Shown in pieces: positions 10,323 through 21,655 of a stretch of DNA of 64,000 nt. The stretch comes from Crocodylus rhombifer (Eukaryota; Chordata; Crocodylia; Crocodylidae): the NCBI GenBank assembly GCA_038503035.1, contig JAVSML010024276.1, forward strand, positions 1 through 64,000, written 5' to 3'. How positions within the stretch are numbered: the stretch's first letter is position 1; each line of letters begins with the position of its first letter. The notes under the pieces are model-generated. The model saw nothing but the letters and a program-made list of their open reading frames with translations. It searched no databases and had not been told where the DNA came from. The position numbers were made by a program, and so were the translations under genes.

Positions 10323-12597
10323 CCCCACCAGCACCTTCACAGTGGGAAGGACGCTGTCCAAATCTCCCCAGAGGTCCGAGGCTAGCTGTACCTTGCTGGC
10401 GGACTGGCAGGTGTCATCATGGTCAAGAAGTGCAAGTAGCTCATCCCTGGGGACTGCTGGAACCAAGAGGTCAGAATCTGCTGGTTCTCGGGCATCCTCC
10501 TCCTGGTCCTGGAGCTCAGAGGGCTCTTCCAGCACCATCTAAAGCCCCCAGTCTGCGAAGACCCCAGACTCTAGTTGGGATTGGGAGAGCTCTGCAGCCC
10601 CCTGGGACAGGGCTGGGGCTTCTTTACAAAATGGTGGGGTAGTGCTGGAGGCCTGGGGGGGTGGGGGTGTCTGTGCAGGGTCCCTGATGAGATCAGCGCA
10701 TTGATTAGGGGACCCTACCATGACCCTCTTTGGTGCAGGATTATGGGGCAGGCTGGAGGTGAGGTTTTTCTGGTAGGGAGAGTGAAGAGACCCATCAGGC
10801 ACCAGGGTGGCTTTGTTGTTTGCCTCCTCCCTCAGGACTCACAGGGGTCTCTGTATCCCTTAGATCAGAGGAAGGAGACTCTGCTGCTAGGCCTTCATTT
10901 GGGTAGGCCTCAGCCTCAGCACCTGTGGTTTCAAGGGGTAGGCCTTGATCAGCAGAATGAAGGACTTCCCCCAAGGGCTCCTGTTTGGGACTATCCAGCA
11001 GCTCCAAAACCTCCTTCATGGGAGTCACCCATTTGATCTTTCCCAGGGGGGAGTGTCAGGCACAGCTGGGGAGGCCCCTGGAGGCTGGGTCACTCCTTCC
11101 CCACAATGTGGTGGTCTTGGGAGGGTGGGGAGGAGTCCTCCATGTCAGAGGGCTCCAGCAGTGCCCTGGCCTTCCTCTTGCCTTTACACCCTGAGGGGAC
11201 TTGCACCCACTCAGCCATGGGGTGGTCCTCAGGTGGACAGGATCCAGGAAGAGAAGGTGAGGGTTGTGGGGGTGGGGCAGCCACAACAGGGGAGTGACTG
11301 GAGGCAGGGGGGCCCTGCTCCCTCTCCCCCCGGTTGCTGGTGCCCTCCCTGGGACTCCACTAGACTTGGTTGGGGGCAGAGTCCCTTGAGCTCATGGATG
11401 GGCTTGTAGTTGTGGCTGGGGTGCCAGGGGGGCCTGAGGGGTGTGGGACACCAGTGGTAGGGGCCACAGATGCCCTCCTTGCCTGGCCCTGGGGCACGGC
11501 ACTGGAAGCACTGCAGATTCCCCAGTGTGTAGAAAATCCTTACTAGGCCCCCTGATAAGGAATTACCAGGCACCCCTCAGCCTCCTGCCACCAGCTGGAT
11601 CATGACCTGGTGACAGGAAGAGCACATGTGGCAGAGGCCAGGGTCTCAGCACCCTGGTGAGAGGGCTACCACCAGAGAGAGAACTCACCCTAGGGTTTGG
11701 AGCTGGTGGAGCAGGGCCCAACGGGGGATATAGGGAGGGATGGAGCTGAGGACCACCCTGGTTCCCAGCTCTTCTAGAGGCATGAGGGGGACATGCTTGC
11801 CTTCCACCACGAGCCCCCTCTCCACTGCCTTTTGTGCAGCAGCCTCCAAGGCAAGGAAAAAGACCCCCTTGCCATGAAAGTGGGAGGCTGCCATTACCTT
11901 AGTGGCCCCCACAGCCTGAACCAAGGCCTGTACCCAGGTCTCAAAGTGCAGGTTCTCCTGCTTGGGCAGTTGGCACTTCACTCCATGCCTGAGAGAGAGT
12001 GCTGGAAAGGGGCCCCACTGCCCGAGCTGGAAGGGCCAGTGGTAGAGGGTCCAGGCCCCCAGCTTTGGGTCTCCCCACAGCTGCCCAGCATATCTGCGGT
12101 TCTTCCCTCAGGAGCCCATGTTGCTCCTGGCCCTAGCTCAGCACCCAACAGGCTGAGTGGATGTGCTGGCTGGTGTAGTGCACCTGGTTCCCTCAGGTGC
12201 TAGCGGTCCTGGCTTTGGGGCAGAGCCCTTGCCCTTCCCACCCCCAGCTGTGGAGGAGGTTGAAGAGGAGCCCTTCCCACTGCCCTTGCCCTTGGTCCCT
12301 GATGGTAGGAGAGGGGGCTTGGGAACCCCTCTGGGGAGAGGGTGTCCTGGCCAAGGGTGACCTCCTGGCCCTGTTGGCTCCCCACTGGAGTTCTATCTCC
12401 CCTGCATTGGAGGTTGCAGGTTTCTCCCCCAGAGGAGGTTGGTTGGACTCTACCTCTGGGGTGGAGGCTGCAGGGCATGCATCCCCTTGGGGGCTTGGCT
12501 GGGATCTACCCCCTATAGTGGGGGCTGCAGGAAGCTCTGTGGGGGCATCTGCCCCCTCAGAAGTTTCCTGCCCTGCCTTTGTCTTCCCTGCCCTCAT
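10323..12597 (-). pseudogene. Tx1-like ORF1 remnant (nucleic-acid-binding protein)
   Basis: ORF1 of Tx1-clade LINEs encodes an RNA-binding chaperone of the retrotransposition particle. The best start is the ATG at 12597-12595 (MRAGKTKAGQ), followed by a Pro/Ser-rich N-terminus. After a frameshift, 11981-11685 gives the conserved central domain (ATKVMAASHFHGKGVFFLA, then PLEELGTRVVLSSIPPYIP). The next frame near 11505 holds the first zinc knuckle, read CFQCRAPGPGKEGIC; the usual His is replaced by Pro, so zinc binding is doubtful. The acidic, Glu-rich C-terminal part follows at 11028-10305. At least three frame breaks are needed to join these parts. The boundary with ORF2 is a deletion scar near 10322. 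Confidence 0.72.
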
Positions 12598-13515
12598 ATG
12601 AAACAATAAAGAAAAACAAAATATCCTATGGGGCTGGTTAATCTAGTCAGGGAAGGCTGGGGTTGTGGGGTGGAAAGGGGATAGGGAAAAAGGGTGGAAG
12701 GGGGCTGAAGCTCACTGAGCCACAGTCCCACAGGAAAAAAAGAACCAGGAGGCCTATGTTTTGAGAATGTGTAGGGGAGGGTGAACATACAAGGTCTGGG
12801 GAAACTCAAGCTGGCTTACTCAGCCACACAACAAACACCAGGTCAGGGGGAGTAGACCACAGAACTTACCACACAAGGGCAAAAAACACACAGGGAAGAC
12901 TGCTGAGGCACATGTAAAAGATGGCTGGAGCAGTGGAGGGGCATTGTTTGTGGAAGATCTGTCCAGAAGCCCCTCAGGCGTCCAGCCAGTCACTCAGCAG
13001 CAGAGGTGTTGGCAGGAAGACAAATTAGGATAAGATGCAGTGGAGCAGCTGTGAGGGAGGGCAGGTGCAATCAGTCAATTAGGAACTAATCCAGTACAGG
13101 TGTGGCACTGAGAGGTGCAAGGTGGTGCAGCAGGGAATCTCCCTGTCTCCTGAGAGAGGGTAGCAGTAGAAGCAGTGATGGTAGGAGCCACGCAGTTCAG
13201 CCACTTAGGGTGTGCTTTTGGTGAAAATGGAGGTGAAGGTGGGGGCTGGCCTGCCAAGGCAGCTGGACCAGGCAAAGTTGCTTTTGGCTCCTGCAGTGAT
13301 GGTGGGGGAGGGGCCCACAAACAGCACAGGCTTTCTCCCCAGGCCGTCCCCCAACTGCAGCTTGGTGGCAAGCTGGGCAGCAGACTGGAACAGGGCTGCA
13401 GAAGCTGGGGTGCAGTGCAGTGGGCCCCTTCCTGAGGGGGGCAGGTGCATACAGCAGAGGACTCCCCAGGGGGCAGTAACAGCTGCCAAAGGCAGGAAGG
13501 CATGCAGCCAACTTA

Positions 13516-13940
13516 CTCCAAAAGCTCTGAGACCAAGCCAGCAGCTAATAGTAGCCAGAAGCAGAAAAGGGCCTAGCCATTTTTTCCCCAGAAGCTCCTG
13601 AGACAAAGCTTACAGCAACCAGCTATAGCAGCAGCAGTCTGGGACAGGAAGGGGTATGGCTAAATTCCTCCCAGAGGTTCCTCCCCCAGAAGCTCCTGAA
13701 GCGAGTAATTCTAAGCTGCTGGCCAGGGCAGGTTTTTGTAGTGATGGGGCTAGATCTGGGCAGCTTTTTATAGTGCTGTCCAGGTGCTGGGTTATTTTGC
13801 CCCAAGTGGCACAATTTGCTCCACAACAAAGTGCATGTCTGAGCACGTGCACTGAGGCAAATAGCCCTGGCTCAAATTTGCACTGCTTTTATTTGAGCTG
13901 TTGCAAGTGCATGTGCTTGATTGTGTGGATGCACAGACAA
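13516..13940. mobile_element. Right part of the DNA element that hosts the LINE
   Basis: After the LINE 5' end the tandem unit seen at 7063 resumes. A short unit starts near 13521, a longer one at 13591 (98 bases, carrying an extra ~17 bases around 'cagtctgggacagg') and a third at 13689 that fades out. Beyond about 13800 come repeated 'gtgcatg' and 'gcacgtgca' words and a likely terminus at 13905-13940. On the minus strand the terminus reads ctgtgcatccacacaatcaa, similar to the ends at 6501 and 62671. Confidence 0.45.
13521..13700. repeat. Tandem units flanking the Tx1-like LINE, right copies
   Basis: Three successive starts of the unit are visible at about 13521 ('aaagctctgagaccaag'), 13591 ('gaagctcctgagacaaag') and 13689 ('gaagctcctgaagcgag'). 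They match the left unit at 7063 in sequence and orientation, including 'cagcaaccag' and 'cagaggttcctccccc'. Confidence 0.75.
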
Positions 13941-14019
13941 AGTGCATAAAAGCCTGGGCCCAGAGCAAGAACCTCTGTGAAATCTGTGATGTAGTGTTTT
14001 CCCTTAAAGCTCCCCATTA

Positions 14020-14290
14020 ATGAAAAGAACTTTTAGGACACTTACACACATGCAGAGAGGCTGCTCCAATGCACTGTACATCAATTAATTGATTAACTGA
14101 GTCTTCTGGAGTGTGGAAATTACCAACTCCTGACACTCCTAGTGTCCTGGGGCTGAAAAATGGCAGTGGGGCACTTTAAACTGAAGTTCATTTGACAAGC
14201 TTTAGCCCAAAGTGCCCTGTTGCCATTTTTCAGTGTGGGGATGCTGATACATGTGATAGTCCTGGTACTTTTAGTTAGCATGGCTCTTGG
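14020..14290. mobile_element. Foldback MITE with strong central hairpin
   Basis: The centre is an inverted repeat with 25-base arms, 14153-14177 and 14209-14233, separated by 31 bases. Twenty-two positions are Watson-Crick and the three differences would be G-U pairs in RNA. Weaker complementarity continues outward ('aggacacttacacacatgca' near 14036 against the complement of the text near 14245-14275), which suggests a foldback DNA element rather than an isolated hairpin. Superfamily unknown. Confidence 0.5.
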
Positions 14291-15064
14291 AGCTCCCCCC
14301 CGGCCTCTCAGGGCAGCATCCAGTGAGGGGCCTGGCCTGAGTGCAGACCAAGTGGCGGGTGCCGGTACTAGGGCAGAATCCTGACTTCTCAACACAGGAG
14401 GCAAGAGAGCTCCTCTTGTCAGCTTCTGTGCTGAGGGGAGGGGGAAGAAGGGAGAGGAGGTGAGGGAAGGAGGATGAGGAGAAGCTGAAGTCCCCTGACA
14501 CATCCCCTTCTCATCCTCTGGGGCAGCTGAGAGGGGAGGGCATGACTCCCAGCTCTGGGGGCAGAGCCAAGCCCCACTGTGGGCTTCTGTCCCCCACACC
14601 TCCCGCCAGCCACCCCAGTGGCTGAGAAGGAGATGTGGTTGGGGTGTGGGGTTATTCCTCCTCCCTCCTGCATCCAGCAGAGGGGACAGCAGAGGGGCTA
14701 TTCCCTATGGGGAATGAGCGTGGCAGGGATGTCAGGCAGACCCAGTTACGATTGGGGGTAGAGGGGAGACTAACTCTCTTCCCTGCCTCCCTCTGCCTCA
14801 AGGGCTATGGTGCCCTGCTGCTGCAGCAGCGATGGGGGGGCACTCGGCAGACCCAGCTTGGGTCCCTGCCAGTGGGATACAGAGGGAGGAATTAAACTCT
14901 TCACTGGCCAGTTCAGCCTGGACTGGCCGCAACACTCCAGCACAGCTTCCTTGCAGCTGAGGGTGTGCTGTAGGTCCCCATCCCCCGACTGGCTCCTGGT
15001 CTGAGCAACTGCAGGCATCTGCTCCCAGTTCCTCAGTCCAGAGAGAATGTTTGTCCTGTTACAA
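14291..15064. repeat. GC-rich block with a diverged internal duplication
   Basis: GC-rich text with no coding signal. The words 'ggcagacccagtt' and 'gaggggagactaactctcttcc' at about 14733-14783 recur in altered form at about 14847-14903 ('ggcagacccagctt', 'gggaggaattaaactcttca'), giving a direct repeat with a spacing near 115 bases. It is probably internal sequence of the class II element whose end lies at 15065-15146. Confidence 0.35.
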
Positions 15065-15146
15065 ACTGGTTTAACTTAGGCAGGTTAGACTAACCTGCAA
15101 AGGCTGAATCATTTCAGGCTCTGGCTTTTTGAATGTCTGTCCCTAG
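15065..15146 (-). mobile_element. Class II element terminus, family B
   Basis: On the minus strand this reads from 'ctagggacagacattc' through 'gcaggttagtctaacctgc' to 'ttaaaccagttt'. The same order of words occurs on the plus strand at 23450-23545 ('gtatagacagtctaaaagcc', 'caggttagtctaagctgcg'). The two are therefore ends of one interspersed family. The palindrome caggttagactaacctg sits at 15081-15097. Confidence 0.5.
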
Positions 15147-18040
15147 CCTTTGAATTTTCCCAAATGTGACTTAATCACATAAGCACTTTTCCTTCTGGGC
15201 TTCTGTTTCACTGCAGTAGGTTTGTCAAATGAGGCTGTGATCAGGTACACCTGAGTTCATCAAGCTTCTCCCAGGACAGTGCTATGGGCTCTGATCTTGT
15301 GATATGGCATAAGGAGAGCCTTAGACTTATGTGAAGCCCCATGGGCATGGATAACAGTCAAGGGTTCATCTACCACTATGACTGAAAATTCTGATCTATG
15401 GTTCTTTAGATAAGGAGGAATTTGGACTTGATTACTGCTATCCTAGAAAAGGACTGAATCTTCTATATTGGCATGGGACAAGACAGGAGGATGTACTGCA
15501 GGACACTTTTCCTTAACTTGTTGTAGTAAAACATTCCCTACAGGCCTTGAGATCATGAATGACCAATCAAGCAGCAACTTGCTTCAGGTAGCATCAGTGT
15601 TAGTGGCTTTATTGCAATTGTGCCTCTTGGTACTTTTGCTTCAGAGATGTCTCTGTCTAGTCATTGGATCTGATTTGATGCCATCCTGAATATTTTTTCT
15701 TTCTCTTAAATGAGCATAATAAAAGAGGCAGAAATGTGACCTCAGAAAGCAAGATACAGACTCCAGTGATTGTTTACTGTCTCCATCTTCTTATTAGATT
15801 TTCTATGTGGGTTTTTTCTTTTTCTTTTTTTTTATTTGCTGGATAAAATCCATACAAATGAAATACAGGCATACTCAGTAAATAATAATGAAAAGGTAAA
15901 TTCATTTTACTGAGAATCCAGTGCATGTAAGACATCATCTTGAATGACGGTGATTTTCTTGAACTGATCACCAAGCTATTACAGTCTCTCAAAAATAATA
16001 TCTGGCTTTTAGGCTCTACAATTGTGCATGTGACCTCTCCTTACCCTTTGGCTCTTAAGAAAAATTGATTTTTAAAAAAAGCCTGGGCACAATCTGCTGC
16101 TAAAATTACCCAGATACAGCTTAATTTACATTACATTACTGTTCCTAGGGATGACCATAAACGCTGGAGTCTTATTTATTTTCTGTGTTTAACCGTGACT
16201 CTTCTCTCATTTCTTCCCATGGTTTACATTCAAAGAATAATTCCATTTTTTTGCAATGAACTATTGTAATTTAAATTAAACAAATCATCCTTATCAATAC
16301 CTTAAGATTCCTCAGTCTTTGGGTCATACATGGTGTCAGTGTTCCCTTCTGACACTACTAGATTGAGAGGAGGCCCCATCTTCATGTTGGCTATATGAAA
16401 AAGTGGTTTCTATTTGGAAGAATATACCACTCACTGACTGAACCATACAATAGCAACTGATGAGCCTACGACATAGAGGATTTTGCTGTTTGCCTTGTTA
16501 TCCATGTAATTATTTTATATTTTAAACCTTGCATCAGTCAACGTTTATGTTTACTGTTAGAAGGTTTTCTTTAAAAAGGAAGTAATTATAGCCAATGTGA
16601 TAGTAGTCTTGTGACCACAATATTTCTGTCACAATATCAAATGTTTCTTTTTGTAATTGGTAGTGTTAGGAAAAATACACATGTCCAGTGTGCTTATCTT
16701 AAAGCAGTGATTTTTAAAAAAGAAACAGGGAGTTTTTGTATAATAGAGAGAGGTAGACAAGAAAAGCAAGCTGGGACAGGATGTTGGGAAGTGCCTAGCA
16801 CTGGGCGTGTGTTGCTCCTATTGCATTCGGCTAGTTTCACATCTTAGTCCTTCATGTGTGTAAAAGATTAAAAACAGTCTCTATAAGACACACCTCCCTC
16901 TATGTAATGATACTAAACTGTGACTTTCAAGAATATAATTACAAGGAATTGAACCATTATTATAGAATGTCTATTTATTTAAAAAATGGACAATTCAACT
17001 GTTTGCTCTCTTAATGGCAGGATAGCTGTGCCCTTCATACCATAGCATTGTGGAACTCCATAAATTGGCTTACACCAGTACTTCTAGGTCTGATTTTCCA
17101 TTCTTTGGGCCTGCAAAATTCCTTGTGTGCCCAAATACCTCAGTAACTTCTATAGGAATTCAGAATACAAAAGAAAAAAAATGATTTACACTTCTAAGTG
17201 AGCTACTACAACTTGCAATGAACTTCTATAATTCTGCATGTTGGCACTGGAGGATGGTCTCCCCCACCTCCATTCTGGTGCCCCACACTTTTGCAGCACC
17301 CATCTATCATTATGCTACTGATTTGCCGTATAATTCAACTAATGCATCACTAGATCTTTCAAAAAGAAGGCCTAAACCTTTTGCTAAATAATGACTTCCT
17401 GTAGTTCAGTCAGCCTCTGTCTACTGTTGTTCTTTTGCAGCACAATATAAAAAAAAGCCCCATAGAAAGGTCAGCACTGTGTCCTCCACGCTTCATCCCA
17501 GGACGATATATTAGCTTGGATGCTTGATGGCACAGCATAAAATGAGCATGATCACATTTAAACCAATATTGAGATAGCTCTACTACAAAACAACTCTTGC
17601 ACAAAGTACTGTAATTTGTTTCCTTTAGCTCCACCTCATGCAACAGCTTCACTTAATTTCTGCATCTGGTAAGGTCAGCTGTCTGGGCAGGGATTAATCC
17701 TCTCCAAACAATCATGATCAAATCTGCCCTTGTACAAGTGGCTTCTAATACTGGGTTCGTGCTTGAGGAACAGGAAAAGAATTTGGAAGCCGAAGTCTGG
17801 TTTCTGACTGGCAACAGAAATCTCCTCTGTGTCATGCTTAAAAATGAAAATATCATCATTTTGAAGAGAGAGAAAAATCAAGAATCTTGTTCAAAAATGT
17901 ATACGAACTGGCACTAGTTCTCAAGTTAACCGTGGAGAATTCAGCAGGTTTATGCCAAGCTATTCTACTTGCTTGGGCGGGATTAAGGCAAGAGTTAGAA
18001 CTAGATTTTTTTGAGGTCAGGATTCAAATAGGTGTCTAGT
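15147..18040. other. No feature seen (AT-rich)
   Basis: About 2.9 kb of AT-rich sequence without supported genes. It contains a pyrimidine-rich run at about 15810-15836. Open frames here are 60-80 codons and at chance level on both strands. Confidence 0.45.
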
Positions 18041-18174
18041 GAGGTTTTCAAAAGCATTTAGTAGCTAATTGATGTGCAGGCAGATAGATGTCTGATGGGA
18101 CATAGGTTTTCTGGAAAACAGCAGGAGCATTTATTTGTATCTTTAAGCATCTAAATACCTTTAAAAACCCTCTG
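18041..18174. mobile_element. Short MITE with inverted ends
   Basis: The left end gaggttttcaaaagcattta (18041) is complementary to the right end (ataccttta aaaaccctctg, ending 18174) over about 25 bases with a few mismatches. Total length is about 134 bases, a usual size for old hAT-type MITEs in amniotes. Confidence 0.45.
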
Positions 18175-18955
18175 AAATAAAGTTGGCAGGGAAACAATTT
18201 GCTTTAAAAATTAGAAAAAATTTAATCCCACCAGTGAGTCATGTTTACTAAAATCCCATATGTAAAACTGCTCCAAACAAACACCTGAATTAGGAAATAG
18301 TTAATAATCTGGGATGTGGCAGATTGGTTGCTGAATCCTATTGATACTCTGAAGCCATTCTCATTTTCTAGTTGGTTCAGGTTTTTCTAATACACGCTTC
18401 ATTCTGATATCTCATCCTCTTCCAGATATCCATTGAACAATATGACTGCTAGCACTTTCCTGTACAAGTAAGGGAAAAAATAACTTGCTGTTTTGTTTTG
18501 AGGCTTATTTAATGTTCCTTTTCCACATTCTGGATTTCTTTCATCTTTCATCTTTCAGTCCTGTTTCTACTTAGACCTGACAGGTTTGCCATTTGCTTTG
18601 TGGGAGGATGAGTGACATTGGTGCAGGTGGGGAAGGAAAAAAGGACTGGGCTGTTTTCATGGTTGCTCTCTAGAACAGTCTCATGTGGTATAGGCATGAC
18701 CTTAATCCATCCTCAAGATCCCACATCTTCCAGTAAAACCAAATTCAGAACATGTTTGTGATGTAAGCATCCCATTTACCTCCTTGGTCAAGCACTTTGA
18801 GCTGAAAAAAGTGCTATGCTAGGATTTAAACTTATGTTTTCAGTAAGTGTATTCATTCCAGATACTGAAGCTATTTGAATGCCATCAGGACTGTAGTTTT
18901 TGTGGGGTTTTTGAAAGTTCACTAACAGGGCTGGAAAAATGATTTGACTGAAACT
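18175..18955. other. No feature seen
   Basis: AT-rich, no recognisable element. Confidence 0.45.
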
Positions 18956-19147
18956 ACATATCAAGTCCATGGAGGGAGGGCTGGGAGAGCGGGTGAGGGT
19001 CAGGGGGCTCATGGGAGAGCTCCCCATGTGGTGTGGGACAGTGGGGATCACCCCCACCTGGCAGCAGCTAGTGAATCTGGGCTTTTTATTAAGCAACTGG
19101 GAGCTGGGGTGGGCAGGGGAGCCATAGGGGGGTGGGGGCTGGGAGAG
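18956..19147. repeat. GC-rich insert at the broken CR1 3' end
   Basis: The word 'ggctgggagagcggg' occurs at both edges of this segment (about 18979 and 19137), a direct repeat with ~160 bases between copies. The segment interrupts the CR1 copy that starts at 19148, so it replaces the expected CR1 3' end. It may be a small insertion with duplicated edges or a deletion scar. Confidence 0.4.
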
Positions 19148-20491
19148 CGGGAGGCTGAATAGGTTCAGGCCCTTCAGACTCTCTTCATAGGGCCTGCTCT
19201 GCTGCCCCTTGACCATGTGAGTGGCCCTCCTCTGGAGCCTCTCTATGGTAGCCACATCCCTCTTGAAGTGCGGTGCCCAGAACTGGATGCAGTACTCCAG
19301 CTGTGGCTTGACCAAAGCCGCATAGAGGGGAAGGATCACCTCCCTGGACCTGCTTGTGATGCATCTGTAGATGCACAAGGTGCAGATAACTTGACTGGCT
19401 GCTTCCTCACATTGGTGAACCATGTTCATCCTAGAGTCAACAATGACTCCAAGATCCCTTTCTGCCACTGTGTTAACAAAGACGGGTGTTTCCCAGCCTA
19501 TAGCTGTGTTGCTGGTTCCTTTTCCCTAGATGTAGTACCCTGCATGTGTCTGCGTTGAATTCTATCCTATTCCCATCTACCCACCTCTGTAATTTGTCTA
19601 AATCTAGCTGGATTGTGTCCCTCCCCTCCAGCGTGCCCACCTCACCTCCTTGGTGTTGTCAATGAATTTGGACAGCGTGCATTCCACCCCTGCATCCAGA
19701 TCGTTGATAAAGATGTTGAACAGTACACGCCCCAGGATCAAGCCCTTGGGGACTCCACTGCCCACATCCTCCAGGTCGAAAATGACCTATGCACCACCAC
19801 TCTCTGAGTGTGACCATCTAGCCAATTTACTACCCATCTGACTGTGTAGGCATCAATGCCGCAGTCAACAAGTTTTTTTAAGAGAATGTGGTGGGAAACT
19901 GTCAAAGCCCTTCTTAAAGTCCAGGAAGATGACATCCACCCCAGCACCCTTGTTCAGGAACTTTGTGACCTGATCACAAGAAGAAACCAGGTTAGTCAGG
20001 CAGGACCTGCTCTCAATGAACCCATGTTGGTTGCCCCTGAGCATTACCTCCACTGCTGGGCCCTTGCAGATATGCTCCTTGATAACTTTCTGAAAGGTCT
20101 TCCCAAGGACCGAGGTGAGACTGACTAGTCTATAATTGCCTGGGTCCTCCTTTCTCCCCTTCTTGTAAATGGGGACCACACTGGCCTTTTTCCAATCCTC
20201 TGGTACCTGGCCAGCGCCCCATGAGCACTCATAGAGCCGTGCCAGGGGCCCTGCTATGACCCTTGCCAATTCCCTCAGCACCTGGGGGTGAAGAGCATCT
20301 GGACCTACTGATTTAAACACATCCAGCCCCTCCAAAAGTTCCCTAACTAGATCATCCCTGATCCTAGGCATGGCGGTGCCTTCCCTGGGTCCGGCCGCAA
20401 TTCTAGTGGGGGAGATGTCCCAGTCCCTGTTCAGGAATATGGAGGCAGAGAATTCATTAAAGAGGTCAGCTTTTTCGTTTGCCACAATCAT
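19148..20491 (-). pseudogene. CR1 ORF2 remnant (RT)
   Basis: Readable parts on the minus strand include the linker (LVRELLEGLDVFKSVGPD), the RT entry (VVPIYKKGRKEDPGNYR), the NQHGFIESRSCLTNL box and motif A (VDVIFLDFKKGFD), all in the 20491-19865 frame. Motif C then appears in another frame as FIDN near 19664, with the second Asp changed to Asn. The C-terminal signature (KPQLEYCIQFWAPHFKRDV) lies near 19300-19250. At least two frameshifts interrupt the gene, so it is inactive. Confidence 0.9.
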
Positions 20492-20535
20492 CAGATTGCC
20501 AAATGAAATGAGATCACCAGATCACTGTATTTTTT
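19148..20535 (-). mobile_element. CR1 LINE fragment lacking its 3' end
   Basis: Minus-strand CR1 from the endonuclease/RT linker (about 20535) to a point inside the C-terminal domain (reading LNLFSL near 19165). CR1 copies normally keep their 3' end, because reverse transcription starts there. The missing 3' part therefore points to a later rearrangement at the GC-rich segment beside it. Confidence 0.88.
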
Positions 20536-20599
20536 TCAAATCCTGCTTGGTTAGGTTAATGGCACAGATACTTTAATCATGCCCTAATGTACCAGCTCT

Positions 20600-20740
20600 G
20601 AACCTATTAAAATGGGAAGAAACAATGGGAACATAGGTTTTGCCACACTGGATTGGACCTGAAGTAAATCCAATCCAGCTTCCTTGCTCCAACAGTGTCC
20701 AGTACCAGAGGTTTTCTATCACAGTGTGTTCCACAGTTCA
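20600..20740. repeat. Possible interspersed reptile repeat
   Basis: The text around 20637-20712 ('ttttgccacactggattgga', later 'ccaacagtgtccagtaccag') has the style of a common sauropsid repeat ('ttgccatactgggtcagacc' with 'gacagtggccaataccag'). The match is from memory of that pattern and its class was not established. Confidence 0.35.
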
Positions 20741-21299
20741 ATTACTAGTGCAGAAAAGTTTACTTTCCTAGTTGTGATTTTATCATCTCAACATCTCTCT
20801 TCCTTCACCATCAATTATTTTAGACATGCTTGTGCATACACACAGATATTTTACCATAATTTGTCTTGTTCATCCCCTTTCTAAAGGGAATTATGCCAGT
20901 CTGTTCAATCTCTCTGAATATTTTTTAGGTCTTTGCACATTCTTGTCCTCCTCTAAACTCTCCAGTATTTTTATCATTCACACTCCTCCTACTCTTGTTT
21001 CATTCTCATCTCTCTGCCTGGCTTTAGTACTTCTCAGTGTTTGCTCCTATGCCTGGGGATCATGGGATAGTGGAGGTTCACCACAACAGTTTAAAGAGAA
21101 CTTTCTGTGACTGTTGATGGTGGAAGAGTACAGCTTCCCACAAAACCCCTCCTGACTGAACAAACTTTGGCCACTCAGCAGAACAGTATTTAAAAGCTCT
21201 TGCTTTGCTATCAGTAGTCTACACTGCTTTAAAGAGGACCAGACAAAAGCAGTACTAACTATACTGTTTCATATATCTGAGCTTGACTGCTTGTCTGAA
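20741..21299. other. No feature seen
   Basis: AT-rich, with pyrimidine-rich stretches near 20985-21020. No gene or element recognised. Confidence 0.4.
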
Positions 21300-21655
21300 A
21301 TTACCTAGCAAGCACGGAGTGTAACAAGCAGGGGTTGCACCCTGTAGGAGAACCAGGGATGGGGCATTGGAGCTCATGGCTTCAAGAGCAGGGAGGTTCA
21401 GGAATCTTACCCAAAATAGTTCCTGACAGCTGCTGCTGCCGCCACAAGCTCTGCCTCTCAGCTCTTGCTCTTAAGGCAGCAGCCACGTGGTGTTTGAGCA
21501 CTGGCTGCTGCTGCAAGAGGAATGCTGCGGGGTTGTTTAAATTGACAGGGGAGTGAAGACTCAGCAGGGGTGGGGGAAAATTTTGGCACCACCCTAAGTT
21601 GGCACCTGGGGCTGGTACCCCTTTTGCCCACCCTTAGTTATGCTACTGGGAGCAT
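21300..21655. repeat. GC-rich interspersed element, class unknown
   Basis: A sharply bounded GC-rich segment with 'gctgctgctgc' runs. It ends 'ttggcaccaccctaagttgg' then 'ttagttatgctactg', and its edges contrast with AT-rich DNA on both sides. This is probably a non-autonomous element; no paired termini were found. Confidence 0.3.

Larger units (their letters stand above)
7154..13515 (-). mobile_element. Tx1-clade (L1-Tx1) LINE, long but internally deleted
   Basis: This non-LTR retrotransposon of about 6.4 kb runs from a 5' end near 13515 to a 3' end near 7154. It shows ORF1 (RRM-like region and zinc knuckle), an APE-type endonuclease, the linker, the first part of the reverse transcriptase and the C-terminal CCHC domain in the order expected for Tx1/Keno-type elements. 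Both ends meet the same ~81-base tandem unit. The 15 bases at 7139-7153 and 14 at 13516-13529 ('ctccagaagctcctg' against 'ctccaaaagctctg') may be a target-site duplication, although the unit boundary alone would also give this. No poly-A tail is visible. 12610-13515 is non-coding and taken as 5' UTR by position only. Many stops and frameshifts mark it as dead. Confidence 0.82.

Noticed and set aside
12193..12606. Long plus-strand frame at 12197-12601
   Set aside because: Mirror of the Pro/Ser-rich N-terminus of the Tx1-like ORF1; no independent support.
6501..13940. Target-site duplication for the LINE-hosting DNA element
   Set aside because: Flanking bases at the proposed ends do not match, so the outer boundaries remain unproven.
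18788..19468. 226-codon minus-strand frame as one protein
   Set aside because: Only its first ~85 codons are CR1. The rest runs through the GC-rich insert and flanking DNA, so it is a chance fusion.
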